Origin: Sporosarcina sp. ACRSL
Lineage (GTDB): Bacteria > Bacillota > Bacilli > Bacillales_A > Planococcaceae
Assembly: GCF_022346605.1 (NCBI RefSeq)
Contig: NZ_JAKRNT010000010.1
Coordinates: forward strand, 62,001 to 126,000
DNA: 64,000 nucleotides
Direction: 5' to 3'
Shown here: one piece after another, positions 53,321 through 62,072 of the stretch
Layout: every line of letters starts with the position of its first letter
Numbering within the stretch: position 1 is the first letter of the stretch
The notes under the pieces: generated by a model
The model's database searches: none
Seen by the model: the letters and a program-made list of their open reading frames with translations, nothing else
What the model was told of the DNA's origin: nothing
Made by a program: the position numbers and the translations under genes

Positions 53321-53561
53321 TTTTTTTAATTCAATACGTTTTACCTAATCATATTTCCCACGTCAACCAATCTCTCCCTTTTCTTTTTAAGATGATCCAT
53401 TCCATATTATCAAACTATTAATTTAATTAGAAGAATTTAATTTAATAACCACTTTTAGCTCTAATAGATAGTTTAAGGAAGGCAATGCATTTGGGAATCC
53501 GGATAGAGTAAAATTGCTTATAGAAGATGGGAGTATACGGAACAAATTGAAGTACTAGGTA

Positions 53562-53836
53562 AGTATTTGTATTAGTAAATGTGCAAGGGAAACTGGCGAG
53601 AATGGTGACATTGAGACGTTAATCGATAATTAGGAAGCTGATCAGCTGCTTGCGGTTTTGGATGTGAGGTACAAGTCGTTAAAGATGCCATATCTTCCGG
53701 CACTCTGGCAAATAAACAACTTGGACTAGAGAAGATGAAGGCACTTGGTATTCTCGGCACAAGCGTTGACGGTTTATGAATTGTTGGAAACGGCTGATGC
53801 GAAAGAGTTTAAACAGATCTTAAAATTATTATGTAG
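53562..53836 (+). pseudogene. Decayed copy of the isochorismatase-like gene
   Basis: Similar to 37930-38440: both ends of the gene match (LVLVNVQGKLARMV-like start, ATSSGTLANKQLGLEKMKAL near the end), but about 190 bases of the centre are deleted, several bases are lost, and the catalytic Cys and Lys are gone. Stops interrupt all frames. Confidence 0.85.
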
Positions 53837-53889
53837 CAGAAGTTACATTTTCAATACTCCTAAAGACAATGAATATGTAATGATTACCA

Positions 53890-53918
53890 TTGAATTATGA
53901 ATAATATTCTACTATAAT
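53890..53918 (+). promoter_or_regulatory. SigA-type promoter of the lysine permease
   Basis: TTGAAT at 53890-53895 and TATAAT at 53913-53918 with a 17-base spacer; the riboswitch starts about 30 bases later. Confidence 0.65.
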
Positions 53919-53949
53919 TTACACATTAATTTAATACTCCCATTCACCG

Positions 53950-54182
53950 ATGGGATAGAGGCTGCAGCTTATAAGAGTAGGACGGACGAGATTCTCTGAA
54001 ATTGTTGACTCCGTTTGAAAGGATGAGTTGCCGAAGTGTGGATAGATCATTGGATATCCATGCTGGTGATGTTTTCGAATAGGAGCATCACTGTCACGTT
54101 TTTCGACGTGGAGAACTATCTTCGGAAGGATTAACGCACTTATCCAACAGCCGTCGATTTTCTTCGATGGCTGTTTTTTATG
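53950..54182 (+). promoter_or_regulatory. Lysine riboswitch (L box) with terminator
   Basis: Between the promoter and the permease gene, landmarks of the L box are in order: GATAGAGGCTGCAGC and AGAGTAGGA near 53953-53981, GAAAGGATGAGTTGCCGAAG at 54017-54036 with the hallmark GCCGAAG, GCTGGTGATG near 54062, and GCATCACTGTCACG near 54085-54098. A terminator follows, ACAGCCGTCGA / TCGATGGCTGT with T-run (54147-54179). Lysine binding would stop transcription before the permease. Not folded computationally. Confidence 0.75.
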
Positions 54183-54213
54183 TGCCCTTCCGTGACAAAA
54201 AGGAGTGGACAAC

Positions 54214-55662
54214 TTGGAGAACAATTTAACATCTACGAATACACCCCAATTGAAAAGAACATTGAAAGCTCGCCATCTGATGATGATTTCCCTTGGAGGT
54301 TCGATTGGAACTGGGATTTTCTTGGCAAGTGGCGGGGCGATTCATACTGCAGGACCAGGAGGGGCATTGGTCGCCTATGTTGCTGTCGGAATCATGGTTT
54401 ACTTCCTAATGACAAGTCTTGCGGAGATGGCCGCTTATATGCCGGTAGCAGGTTCCTTCAAAGAATATGCTACTCGCTTCGTCGATCCGGCATTCGGGTT
54501 TGCGATTGGCTGGAATTATTGGTACAACTGGGCGATCACGATTGCCGCGGAACTGGCGGCGGTTGTGCTGATCATGAAATTCTGGTTTCCGGAAAGTCCT
54601 TCGTTCTTATGGAGCGGACTTGCGCTTCTGATCATGTTCGGCTTCAACTATATGTCCGTTAAAGGTTTTGGCGAAGCGGAATTTTGGTTTTCACTTATTA
54701 AAGTTGTTACGGTCATCATTTTCATCATTACAGGGTTTATGATGATCTTTGGCATCATGGGCGGCGAAGCAGTCGGCTTTACGAACTTCACGATTGGCGA
54801 TGCACCGTTCAACGGAGGATTCTTTGCCATCCTGGGCATTTTCATGGCAGCGGGCTTTTCATTCCAAGGTACGGAATTGCTTGGAGTCGCCGCTGGGGAA
54901 AGTGAAAATCCGGAAAAGACGATTCCAAAAGCGGTGAACTCCGTATTTTGGCGCATCCTCCTTTTCTACGTCTTTTCGATTTTCGTCATCGCGATGATTA
55001 TTCCGTATACGGATGCACGATTATTGAGTGAGTCGGTTTCTGTCAGTCCATTCACACTCGTCTTTGAACGGGCTGGATTTGCTTTTGCCGCTTCTGTCAT
55101 GAACGCCATCATTTTGACTGCCGTATTATCTGCGGGTAATTCAGGGATGTATGCTTCAACGCGTATGCTTTGGGATTTGGCACGTAGTGGGAATGCACCG
55201 AAGTTTTTAGGAAAATTGGATAAGAGAGGCGTGCCGGTCAATGCGTTGATCGCCACGACATTAGTTGGCTCCCTTGCCTTCCTATCCACTTTCTTCGGGG
55301 ATGGTACGGTATACGTCTGGTTGTTGAACGCTTCGGGGATGGCTGGATTTGTTACATGGCTTGGGATTGCCATCAGCCATTATCGTTTCAGAAGGGCCTA
55401 TATTGCGCAAGGCGGTAATCTGTCGGATCTTCCTTATCGCGCAAAATGGTTCCCATTCGGCCCTTTATTGGCCCTGGTCCTATGTATCTTCATCATTGCC
55501 GGCCAAAACTTCCAAGCCTTTACGGGCGGCGAAATCGATTGGAATGGCGCGCTCGTTTCCTATATCGGCCTCCCCCTCTTCTTGATCGTTTGGCTGATTT
55601 ATAAAGTTAAGCACAAAACAAAGTTGATTCCATTGAAGGACTGTGACTTTGAAAGTAAATAA
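54214..55662 (+). CDS. lysP: Lysine-type APC amino-acid permease
   Basis: A 482-residue, 12-helix APC permease. It shows RTLKARHLMMISLGGSIGTGIFLASGGAI (helix 1 substrate motif) and GWNYWYNWAITIAAEL, with the central FQGTELLGVAAGESENPEKTIPKAV and the SGNSGMYASTRMLW segments typical of the LysP/GabP/AAT group. A lysine riboswitch in its leader identifies the cargo as lysine. AGGAG before TTG 54214 favours that start (MENNLTSTNT) over GTG 54205. It has its own terminator. Confidence 0.88.
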   Translation: MENNLTSTNTPQLKRTLKARHLMMISLGGSIGTGIFLASGGAIHTAGPGGALVAYVAVGIMVYFLMTSLAEMAAYMPVAGSFKEYATRFVDPAFGFAIGWNYWYNWAITIAAELAAVVLIMKFWFPESPSFLWSGLALLIMFGFNYMSVKGFGEAEFWFSLIKVVTVIIFIITGFMMIFGIMGGEAVGFTNFTIGDAPFNGGFFAILGIFMAAGFSFQGTELLGVAAGESENPEKTIPKAVNSVFWRILLFYVFSIFVIAMIIPYTDARLLSESVSVSPFTLVFERAGFAFAASVMNAIILTAVLSAGNSGMYASTRMLWDLARSGNAPKFLGKLDKRGVPVNALIATTLVGSLAFLSTFFGDGTVYVWLLNASGMAGFVTWLGIAISHYRFRRAYIAQGGNLSDLPYRAKWFPFGPLLALVLCIFIIAGQNFQAFTGGEIDWNGALVSYIGLPLFLIVWLIYKVKHKTKLIPLKDCDFESK

Positions 55663-55670
55663 TCGTATGA

Positions 55671-55716
55671 AAAACAGCCGGATGAGAGAGGTTCACCTCC
55701 TCCATTCGGCTGTATT
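55671..55716 (+). terminator. Terminator of the lysine permease gene
   Basis: ACAGCCG / CGGCTGT with an inner GAGG..CCTC stem and TATTTT; sits 10 bases past the stop. Confidence 0.7.
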
Positions 55717-55827
55717 TTAATATATCTTACTGATATCGCGAATTCTTCTAGAACCCGTCCCGGGAGAACTGTAGAGAAGAGTATTGATTTATTGCTGAAA
55801 CTCACTCATTCGAATATCCTTCTCTTC

Positions 55828-57234
55828 TTACTGAGAAAGAACAGTATTCCTTTTTCGCGTATACCTCAAATAATAATACAAATAACACGCCCCGATAAAA
55901 CCGAACCCTAAAGCGAGTGATAACCGCTGCGTCGGATCGACTGCGGCGAAAACGAATAACGATGCGCAAATTGCAATACAAAGGATCGGTACGAATGGAA
56001 ACAGGCGAACCCGGAACTTCAGATCTTCAAGCTTTCCTCCCTCTTTCACATACTGCTTCCGGAAACGATATTGGGAAATTGCGATGGCCATCCACGTAAT
56101 TGTCCCCCCGATTCCACTGACCGATAGAAGGACGACAAAGAGTGTGGTCTCCGCAATGACACTGGTCAGCAAGGAAAGAAGTGCAAATCCGAGAGTAACT
56201 AGTAGCGCATTTATCGGAACGCCGTTTTTATTCAACTTTCCGAACATCGGATGCGCCATCCCGTCGTTGGACAATGAATAAAGGATCCGAGTACAAGCGA
56301 ATAGTCCCGTGTTCCCGACGGAAAGGATGGCCGTTAAGATGACAAAGTTCATGATATCCGCGGCGTAAGGAATCCCGACGATATCAAAAACAGTGACGAA
56401 TGGGCTTTCCAGAACACTCGCTTCTTTCCATGGGACGATTGCCGACAGGACAAAAATCGCCAATACGTAGAACACTAGGATACGCACAACGATGTTGCGG
56501 ATGGCCTTCGGGATGTTTTTCTCCGGTTCCTCTGTTTCCCCCGCTGCCACCCCCATGATTTCAGAGCCTTGGAATGCGTAAATGACAGTCATCATGACGA
56601 TGAAAACCCCGGTCAGCCCTGTAGGGAAAACACCATCTCCGATGATATTTGATAGATAAGGAGCCGACGTCCCATCCATTGTGATCAAACCGAACATCGC
56701 ACACAAGCCGATACCGATAAACAGAATAACTGCCAATACTTTTATACCCGCAAACCAATATTCCGTTTCGGCGAATTTTTTTGTACTAAGCGAATTGATG
56801 GTGAACAGGAGAACGACGAATACTGCACACCAAATCCATATGGGGACATCCGGAAACCATCTGCCCATCAACAAGCCCGCCGCGATAAATTCAAGACCGA
56901 CGTAAAGCGCCCAACTCAGCCAATACACCCATCCGATGACGAATCCTGATGCAGGACCAATAAACTTCGTCGCATGCGCCTGAAAAGAACCTGAAACCGG
57001 CATGACGACGGATAACTCCCCTAGACATACCATGGCCAGATACATGAGGAGTCCACCTACCAGATAAGCTAAAATTGTACCGATCGGCCCGGCCTCCCCG
57101 ATGGCATACCCCGAACCGATAAACAGGCCGGTTCCAATGACACCCCCGAGGGAAATCATGAATAGGTGTCTGCTCTTCATCTCCCGCCTAAGCTTTTGCG
57201 GACTCTCTTGTATCGTCTTCATCTCCACCACCAT
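55828..57234 (-). CDS. APC amino-acid permease (GabP/AAT-like)
   Basis: A 468-residue, 12-helix permease. N-terminal MKSRHLFMISLGGVIGTGLFIGSGYAIGEAG and YAFQGSEIMGVAAGETEEPEKNIPKAI match the amino-acid transporter family of GabP and similar. The start is uncertain: frame from ATG 57234, alternative starts 57231-57222, all near AGGAGGAGG. A cre site lies 30 bases upstream. The last third is duplicated, with a stop, at 38.6-39.0 kb. Its neighbour is a Rieske oxygenase, so a methylated ammonium compound or amino acid is a possible substrate. Confidence 0.88.
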   Translation of the reverse strand: MVVEMKTIQESPQKLRREMKSRHLFMISLGGVIGTGLFIGSGYAIGEAGPIGTILAYLVGGLLMYLAMVCLGELSVVMPVSGSFQAHATKFIGPASGFVIGWVYWLSWALYVGLEFIAAGLLMGRWFPDVPIWIWCAVFVVLLFTINSLSTKKFAETEYWFAGIKVLAVILFIGIGLCAMFGLITMDGTSAPYLSNIIGDGVFPTGLTGVFIVMMTVIYAFQGSEIMGVAAGETEEPEKNIPKAIRNIVVRILVFYVLAIFVLSAIVPWKEASVLESPFVTVFDIVGIPYAADIMNFVILTAILSVGNTGLFACTRILYSLSNDGMAHPMFGKLNKNGVPINALLVTLGFALLSLLTSVIAETTLFVVLLSVSGIGGTITWMAIAISQYRFRKQYVKEGGKLEDLKFRVRLFPFVPILCIAICASLFVFAAVDPTQRLSLALGFGFIGACYLYYYLRYTRKRNTVLSQ

Positions 57235-57263
57235 CCTCCTCCTAGACTTTGATCGCCTGCAAA

Positions 57264-57277
57264 TGAAAGCGTTTACA
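57264..57277. promoter_or_regulatory. Catabolite-responsive element upstream of the GabP-like permease
   Basis: TGAAAGCGTTTACA is a perfect match to TGWAANCGNTNWCA, 30 bases before the permease start and 6 bases inside the end flank of the Rieske gene. Confidence 0.75.
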
Positions 57278-57282
57278 AAAAT

Positions 57283-58365
57283 TCAGACCTCAACTTTCTT
57301 CAATGGCAAAATCGGTTCTAATCTTTTTTGCATAAGCAGATGAAAATGGTGGACACAGTTTTCAGTGAGCGAAAACCTGCCTTGTTTGTACACACCCGTT
57401 TCGATCCCCTTTTGGACAACCTCACAGATCTCCTTGTCTTCCCGGCGCACGTCTTGATCGACGGCCATTAGCTCTTCTTCCTCTTCCGTGATCGTATCGT
57501 TCATGAAAAAAGTCGTATAGACGTACTTCGTAGTTTTATGATCAATTGGAATCGACTGGTGAATGGATACATTAGGTGGGCCAGGGTCAAACGAAAACCA
57601 CATATTCGGATAAAGCCAGTAGTATCTCCCCCCCTGTCCCATTTCGAAATCAGCGGTTTGTCCTTTTAGAGGTGTCGCTTGATAAACGTAATTGTCGTAA
57701 AGCTTTGATTCATATTGCTTCATATCCACTTTGGAGACGAGTGATTTATGGACACCCGGACAATGATCGCATTCCAGATAATTATCGATACCGATTTTCC
57801 AATTCGAATGACAGACTGTTTCTTTCACCCGCGTTTTCTTGAATTGATCCAAATTGTCTTTTTTCACATGTTCAAATAATCCGTCGAACATCTTTGCCAT
57901 CGGTTCTGCATCCGGATCGAGATTCACAAAGATGAACGACTCGAAAATCTCCAATCTGACGTCATGCAAGCAAAAGGCGGATGGATCAAAGTTCTCGACA
58001 CCTTTCATATTTGGAGCGTTGTTGAGCGACCCATCCAGCCGGTAAGACCAAGCATGGTACGGGCAAGTGATGATGCGCTTATTCCCTTCCCCTTCGAGCA
58101 GCTTCGCAGCACGGTGGCTGCAGACATTATAAAAGGCACGAATCTCCCCATCGTTGCCCAATGTCACAAAAATCGGCTTGCCTACGATTTCAGTTGTAAT
58201 ATAATCGCCCGTCTTTTTGAATTCGCTAACATGTCCAACGTACTGCCAGGTTTTACTGAAGATTTCCCTCAATTCGAAGTCCAACACTTCCGGATCCGTA
58301 TACAGCCAAGATGGCAATGTGTGCGCTTCACTCAATTTTTCGCTGACGCTTACTTCATTTTTCAT
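57283..58365 (-). CDS. Rieske oxygenase alpha subunit (choline/betaine-type)
   Basis: A 360-residue protein. The Rieske 2Fe-2S ligands are CSHRAAKLLEGEGNKRIITCPYHAWSY near residues 82-108 (C-x-H and C-x2-H), and the mononuclear iron site is in WKIGIDNYLECDHCPGVHKSLVSK near residue 190-213. In sequence style it resembles choline monooxygenase and GbcA/stachydrine demethylase enzymes that act on quaternary ammonium compounds. No reductase gene lies in the window, so electrons come from elsewhere. Start ATG 58365 has AAGGGGGAG ahead. Confidence 0.85.
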   Translation of the reverse strand: MKNEVSVSEKLSEAHTLPSWLYTDPEVLDFELREIFSKTWQYVGHVSEFKKTGDYITTEIVGKPIFVTLGNDGEIRAFYNVCSHRAAKLLEGEGNKRIITCPYHAWSYRLDGSLNNAPNMKGVENFDPSAFCLHDVRLEIFESFIFVNLDPDAEPMAKMFDGLFEHVKKDNLDQFKKTRVKETVCHSNWKIGIDNYLECDHCPGVHKSLVSKVDMKQYESKLYDNYVYQATPLKGQTADFEMGQGGRYYWLYPNMWFSFDPGPPNVSIHQSIPIDHKTTKYVYTTFFMNDTITEEEEELMAVDQDVRREDKEICEVVQKGIETGVYKQGRFSLTENCVHHFHLLMQKRLEPILPLKKVEV

Positions 58366-58675
58366 TGATGAACTCCCCCTTTTAATTAATGAACGTCATT
58401 CAATCATCTTCCCTACCACTTTATGAGCGATATTGCGTTTAATGAATCGATTCTATGACCTTGTCCCCCCTCTTTAAGAAACAATGGTTGAAAATTAATA
58501 TTATTCTTTCAATTGATATCATATTATCACAAAGTTTATCTTATAGCCTTTAATTTTTGCTGTTTCATAATAAAGTTGTGCAGATGCAAGCGTCATATAG
58601 AATACTTATTATTTTCTTCCACTATTAGCAATGATTTTTCCGAGTTGATTACGTCATTTAATTTTTTTGACATAA

Positions 58676-58716
58676 AAGAAGCACAAATTCCCCATACAGA
58701 GAATTTGTGCTTCTTA
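58676..58716 (-). terminator. Terminator of the tmRNA gene
   Basis: AAGAAGCACAAATTC / GAATTTGTGCTTCTT stem of 15 bp, 25 bases past the tmRNA 3' end. The rest of 58366-58675 shows no gene; Rieske-gene promoter elements should be there. Confidence 0.75.
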
Positions 58717-58738
58717 TCTTTGCTGTTTCCAATATAAA

Positions 58739-58764
58739 CTATGGAGACGGCGGGAGTCGAACCC
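58739..58764 (-). repeat. tmRNA 3'-end direct repeat (att-like), copy 2
   Basis: The 26 bases shared with 43561-43586, here within the tmRNA gene itself. Confidence 0.75.
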
Positions 58765-59072
58765 GCGTCCAAAGGCTCCAATACTTCAGCGTCTACGCGT
58801 GTAGATTGACTACTTGGATTCGCGCGCACGTTTGCCGTCAATCAAGGCTATCCGTGTGCGCTATCCTGTTAGTCTCTTGTAACGGCCTCAGGCGGCGACC
58901 GTCACCGTATCCCTTAATAGGTGAGCCTAACAATGCCACATGGGCGATGGAACTGTCAGGCAGATTCACAAGCTTAAGCTGCGAATGCTATGTTGTTGTT
59001 TGTTTTGCCAGTTATTATTAACTGCCGTTTCTGACGGAGACGAGCCCTCCGACGCGCAGCTCAAGCTCAGTC
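58742..59072 (-). ncRNA. ssrA: tmRNA (ssrA), apparently lacking the first 30 or so bases
   Basis: The minus strand contains the whole body of a Firmicutes tmRNA: GAGCTTGAGCTGC, the pseudoknots, the tag-coding part (59009 to 58974) giving GKTNNNIAFAA and a TAA stop, GTAGACGCTGAAGTA, and the acceptor end GGGTTCGACTCCCGCCGTCTCC. The 5' end usually reads GGGGACGTTACGGATTCGACAGGGAT and should pair with CGTCTCC; here the sequence before GAGCTTGAG is TAAACACTTGACT and no such stretch is visible up to 59130. Without it no tRNA-like domain forms, so the copy may be inactive. tmRNA tags release stalled ribosomes. Confidence 0.8.
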
Positions 59073-59111
59073 AAGTGTTTAGAACCTGGTACCCAACACT
59101 AGCAGTGATTA

Positions 59112-60218
59112 CTATTTCAAATATATGATACTACTGCTATAGTTTCTTTCATCTAGTTCTGTAACGGCAATTTTTTTACCGGAAGGGCTCCATCTGATGT
59201 TAGCATTTCCGACATTCGCTGCAACTTGTACGGATTTATCAGTTAATACATCATACAGATAGAGTCCGCTATTCTCTACGCCATTGATGACAGATTTGAG
59301 TTGGTATGCGATCATCAGCTGGTTGGGAGACCAGGAAGCACCTGTCACCTCAGAACCCTCAGTGATTGTCTTTAAGATATTTCCCTTTGCATCAACAAGA
59401 AGAAGCCTTCTCGTAGATTCCGTTCCTTGAGAAATCAACATTAGCTTCCCATCGGGCGAGGGAATGATTCCATCCGCATTATCGACCTTCAGATTCTTTT
59501 TCTCTTTGGTCACCAGATCCAGCATATATAACTGGAAAGACGGGCTGTCGGTGGTTATATAGTAGATTTTATCCTGCATTTTTTGCACCGTGAGCAATTG
59601 ATCCTCCTGCAGCTCGGCAATCTGAGTAAGATTCCTACTCGAATCAGCCAAATATGCGCCACCGTGATAGGAAGCACCGATTACATGTTGATCGTCAGTC
59701 CACTCGGCCGTATAGGCGACACCGAGATTGTCCTCCGGCACGGTAGATTGTTCCAGGGCGTCCATACTCATCAGAAAATAGGCGACATCTCCAATAGAGT
59801 ATTCATTGTACAATAGGTATTTTTTGTCAGGAGACAATGTCGCCCCGCCGAGAAACATATTCTTTTGGGCTTTTACTGTTTTGTATTCTTTGGTATCCAG
59901 ATTATACAAGTATATGCTTCTGGGGTAGAATTCGGAATTCTCTAAGAGGCTCATTTTTTCAAGCTCTTCGTTTTCCTTTGAAAGGACAACAGTCTGTTCA
60001 TTTAACCAATCAGTAATTTCCATTCCCTCATATTTATCGATTTTTTCAATGGAAATTGAGGGTGAGTCGGTTTCGGTGTTTTTGTTTTCAATATCGGTAC
60101 TGCTATCAACCGGCTCTTGAATCTCTGTCCTACTTTCCACCTGCTGCATGCTGCAAGCAGTAAGAATAGATAAGACAAATAGGAGCGCAGCAAATACTGA
60201 AATTTTTAACTTTTTCAT
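59112..60218 (-). CDS. Beta-propeller (TolB/WD40-like) lipoprotein
   Basis: A 368-residue lipoprotein with lipobox LSILTACSM after MKKLKISVFAALLFV. The mature part has repeated beta strands such as LSPDKKYLLYNEY, SPDGKLMLISQG, SWSPNQLMIAYQ and IRWSPSGKKIAV, the S-P-D/N-G-K pattern of TolB/WD40-like blades. It likely binds an unknown partner on the outer face. The frame opens at 60296; AAGGGG before ATG 60218 gives the start. It lies in a group of lipoproteins beside sensor kinases. Confidence 0.82.
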   Translation of the reverse strand: MKKLKISVFAALLFVLSILTACSMQQVESRTEIQEPVDSSTDIENKNTETDSPSISIEKIDKYEGMEITDWLNEQTVVLSKENEELEKMSLLENSEFYPRSIYLYNLDTKEYKTVKAQKNMFLGGATLSPDKKYLLYNEYSIGDVAYFLMSMDALEQSTVPEDNLGVAYTAEWTDDQHVIGASYHGGAYLADSSRNLTQIAELQEDQLLTVQKMQDKIYYITTDSPSFQLYMLDLVTKEKKNLKVDNADGIIPSPDGKLMLISQGTESTRRLLLVDAKGNILKTITEGSEVTGASWSPNQLMIAYQLKSVINGVENSGLYLYDVLTDKSVQVAANVGNANIRWSPSGKKIAVTELDERNYSSSIIYLK

Positions 60219-60256
60219 GTTGACCATCCCCTTGTCTTTTATCTCATGTAAAAACA

Positions 60257-60763
60257 TCAGTTTGCTGACTGACTCAAAGTTAATTCCTTTTTCCAAGTCA
60301 ACTCATTGCCTTGAGCATCTTTAAATAGAAATACAACCTGGCCTTCCTCGCCTCTCATATAATCCAGATACATGAAGCCGGAGAATTGCCCGTCCCCACT
60401 AATGTAAAATCCATGTTCCCCATTAGCTCCGTGTTCAATGGCATCTTGAACCGAATCTGCAATAATGGTATGCGGGGTAATCCACTGCATTTCGGCTAGA
60501 GCGAACCCTTCTGGGACCTGTTTCACTACGAAATCAAAACTATTTCCCTCTATCGGTTTGGGGGTCTGATCTATAATAATTAATATTTCATCGTCGGTAC
60601 TTGCTGAATCATCATCTAATGTGGTGCTGTCGTCTTGAGTGGTTTCAGCTGGCTGTGCGTTAACGGTATCTGATGTGCCAAATTGTGATTTTCCGGCACA
60701 ACCGCTTATCATAAGCAGCGTGCATAGAGCTGAAATGATATAGATAAATTTCTTGTTATTCAT
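60257..60763 (-). CDS. Small lipoprotein with acidic linker
   Basis: A 168-residue lipoprotein with lipobox LMISGCAG after an N-terminal helix (KKFIYIISALCTLL). An acidic, Thr/Ser/Asp-rich linker (residues 25-55) precedes a compact domain ending LTWKKELTLSQSAN. GGAGGAG precedes ATG 60763. It starts right after the kinase relic, whose last codons overlap its leader by 8 bases. Family unknown. Confidence 0.65.
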   Translation of the reverse strand: MNNKKFIYIISALCTLLMISGCAGKSQFGTSDTVNAQPAETTQDDSTTLDDDSASTDDEILIIIDQTPKPIEGNSFDFVVKQVPEGFALAEMQWITPHTIIADSVQDAIEHGANGEHGFYISGDGQFSGFMYLDYMRGEEGQVVFLFKDAQGNELTWKKELTLSQSAN

Positions 60764-61069
60764 GTAGTTCTCCTCCGCTTTCATTTAAGGTAAAAGAAAA
60801 TGCAACGCCTTGGTAGGTATTCTCCACACCAAACTCGCTATCATGAAGCTCCAGTATATGTTTGACGATCGCGAGTCCTAGACCGGTTCCTCCAGATCTA
60901 CGCCCCAGGGAATGCTCAACCCAGTAGAATTGGTCCCATAACCTTCTCAAATCGCCCTCTGCAATAGGAGGTCCTGTGTTCTCGATTACTATGACTACCT
61001 TTTTGGCATATTTCTGCTCGATGCTAATGGTTATAACACTGTTTTCCTCTGCGTGTCGAATGGCGTTCT
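60756..61069 (-). pseudogene. C-terminal part of a sensor histidine kinase, truncated
   Basis: The minus strand encodes the ATP-binding half of a histidine kinase: N box NAIRHAEENSVITISI, VVIVIENTGPPIAEGDL (G1-like), FYWVEHSLGRRSGGTGLGLA (G2) and IVKHILELH. It begins immediately after an in-frame TAG at 61067 and lacks the dimerisation domain with the phosphorylated His and the sensor region. At 61080-61240 there is a further open stretch with LLFLTDEKRLNELLRAVFLV that I cannot assign. Confidence 0.75.
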
Positions 61070-61246
61070 TCTAGCATCTATGTTTACGAAAAGTTCTTCC
61101 TCTTTGTTTAATTTGTAATAAAGGCTCTTGCTCTCCAACTAGGAAGACCGCTCTTAACAGCTCATTTAGTCTCTTTTCATCTGTTAAGAAAAGAAGTTCT
61201 ACCTAATCTACTGTAATTGTTTTGTTCTCAGAATCTACAACATTGC

Positions 61247-61813
61247 CTACTGTTTCTTTGAGGCTTTCCTAATAAGCTCAAAATATGTGCCTCCACCGGA
61301 TATAATTAATGTATTATCATCTTTTATGAAGAATGTAGAAACAGGGCCATTTGAACCTGAAACATTAATTTCTGTAATAGTAGGTCCTTTAATTCCTAAA
61401 ATATCAAAAGGGATACGATTATTTTCTACGAAATCACTTTCTGAAATAATCGTTTCGGTGTAAATAGGATTGGTAGCCACCTTTTCTATAGCTGAGGGTC
61501 GATCTCCAAAATAACTTGCTTTGTCAGCCGTAAAGATTAATGTTTTCCCTAATAAACTTTCTGCATCTTCACGACTATATGTGCCTACTCCATAAGCTTG
61601 AACTTGATTTATAATCCACTCACCATAGTACGACTCTGGAGCAACTTGATTAGGCTTAGTTACAACACCAGTATTAACTTGCTCTTTAGTACCAGTATCA
61701 TTATTTGCTTCATCGTTTGTCACAAAACTGCATCCAGTTAAACTGATTAAACTAATAAAAACTATTACTACTATTGACAATAATGTAATACTCTTGTTAT
61801 TTTTCTTATTCAT
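61247..61813 (-). CDS. Lipoprotein, unknown function
   Basis: A 188-residue lipoprotein: N-terminal IVVIVFISLISLTGCSFV has a lipobox. After an Asn/Asp/Thr-rich linker, the mature domain starts near YYGEWIINQVQAYGVGTYSR and ends ISGGGTYFELIRKA. This resembles stand-alone lipocalin-like or DUF-type stress lipoproteins of Bacillaceae, but I cannot name the family. It has its own promoter region upstream. Confidence 0.65.
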   Translation of the reverse strand: MNKKNNKSITLLSIVVIVFISLISLTGCSFVTNDEANNDTGTKEQVNTGVVTKPNQVAPESYYGEWIINQVQAYGVGTYSREDAESLLGKTLIFTADKASYFGDRPSAIEKVATNPIYTETIISESDFVENNRIPFDILGIKGPTITEINVSGSNGPVSTFFIKDDNTLIISGGGTYFELIRKASKKQ

Positions 61814-61916
61814 AATAATCTTCTCCTAAAATTGGAATCTTTGAGTAAAATGTAAGTCGCTAATTGGAAATAATATATAATCTTTTGTTCCTTCCACCAT
61901 ATTGGACTCTATGGTT

Positions 61917-61946
61917 AAAAAAGCCGCCAACGTTGTGGCGGCTTAA
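61917..61946 (-). terminator. Terminator of the PepSY-like gene
   Basis: GCCGCCA / TGGCGGC stem with a loop of 5 and minus-strand T6, about 130 bases past the stop. Confidence 0.7.
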
Positions 61947-62072
61947 GGGCTGAAATTTATTTGAACAATGCACGAAAATGTCTCACTGCAAATCCAACCC
62001 CCTCAGAGTGGGTGCTTCGTTTTCTTTGGCAGGGAGAGCTGACTTCTCAAGCTCTTCGGCTCTTTACTGCCC

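Noticed and set aside
53931..54224. Minus-strand 97-codon open frame upstream of the lysine permease
   Set aside because: It is the antisense of the lysine riboswitch and terminator.
58593..59128. Open frames across the tmRNA locus
   Set aside because: They run through the tmRNA gene and its terminator with no ribosome site; the RNA gene explains the region.
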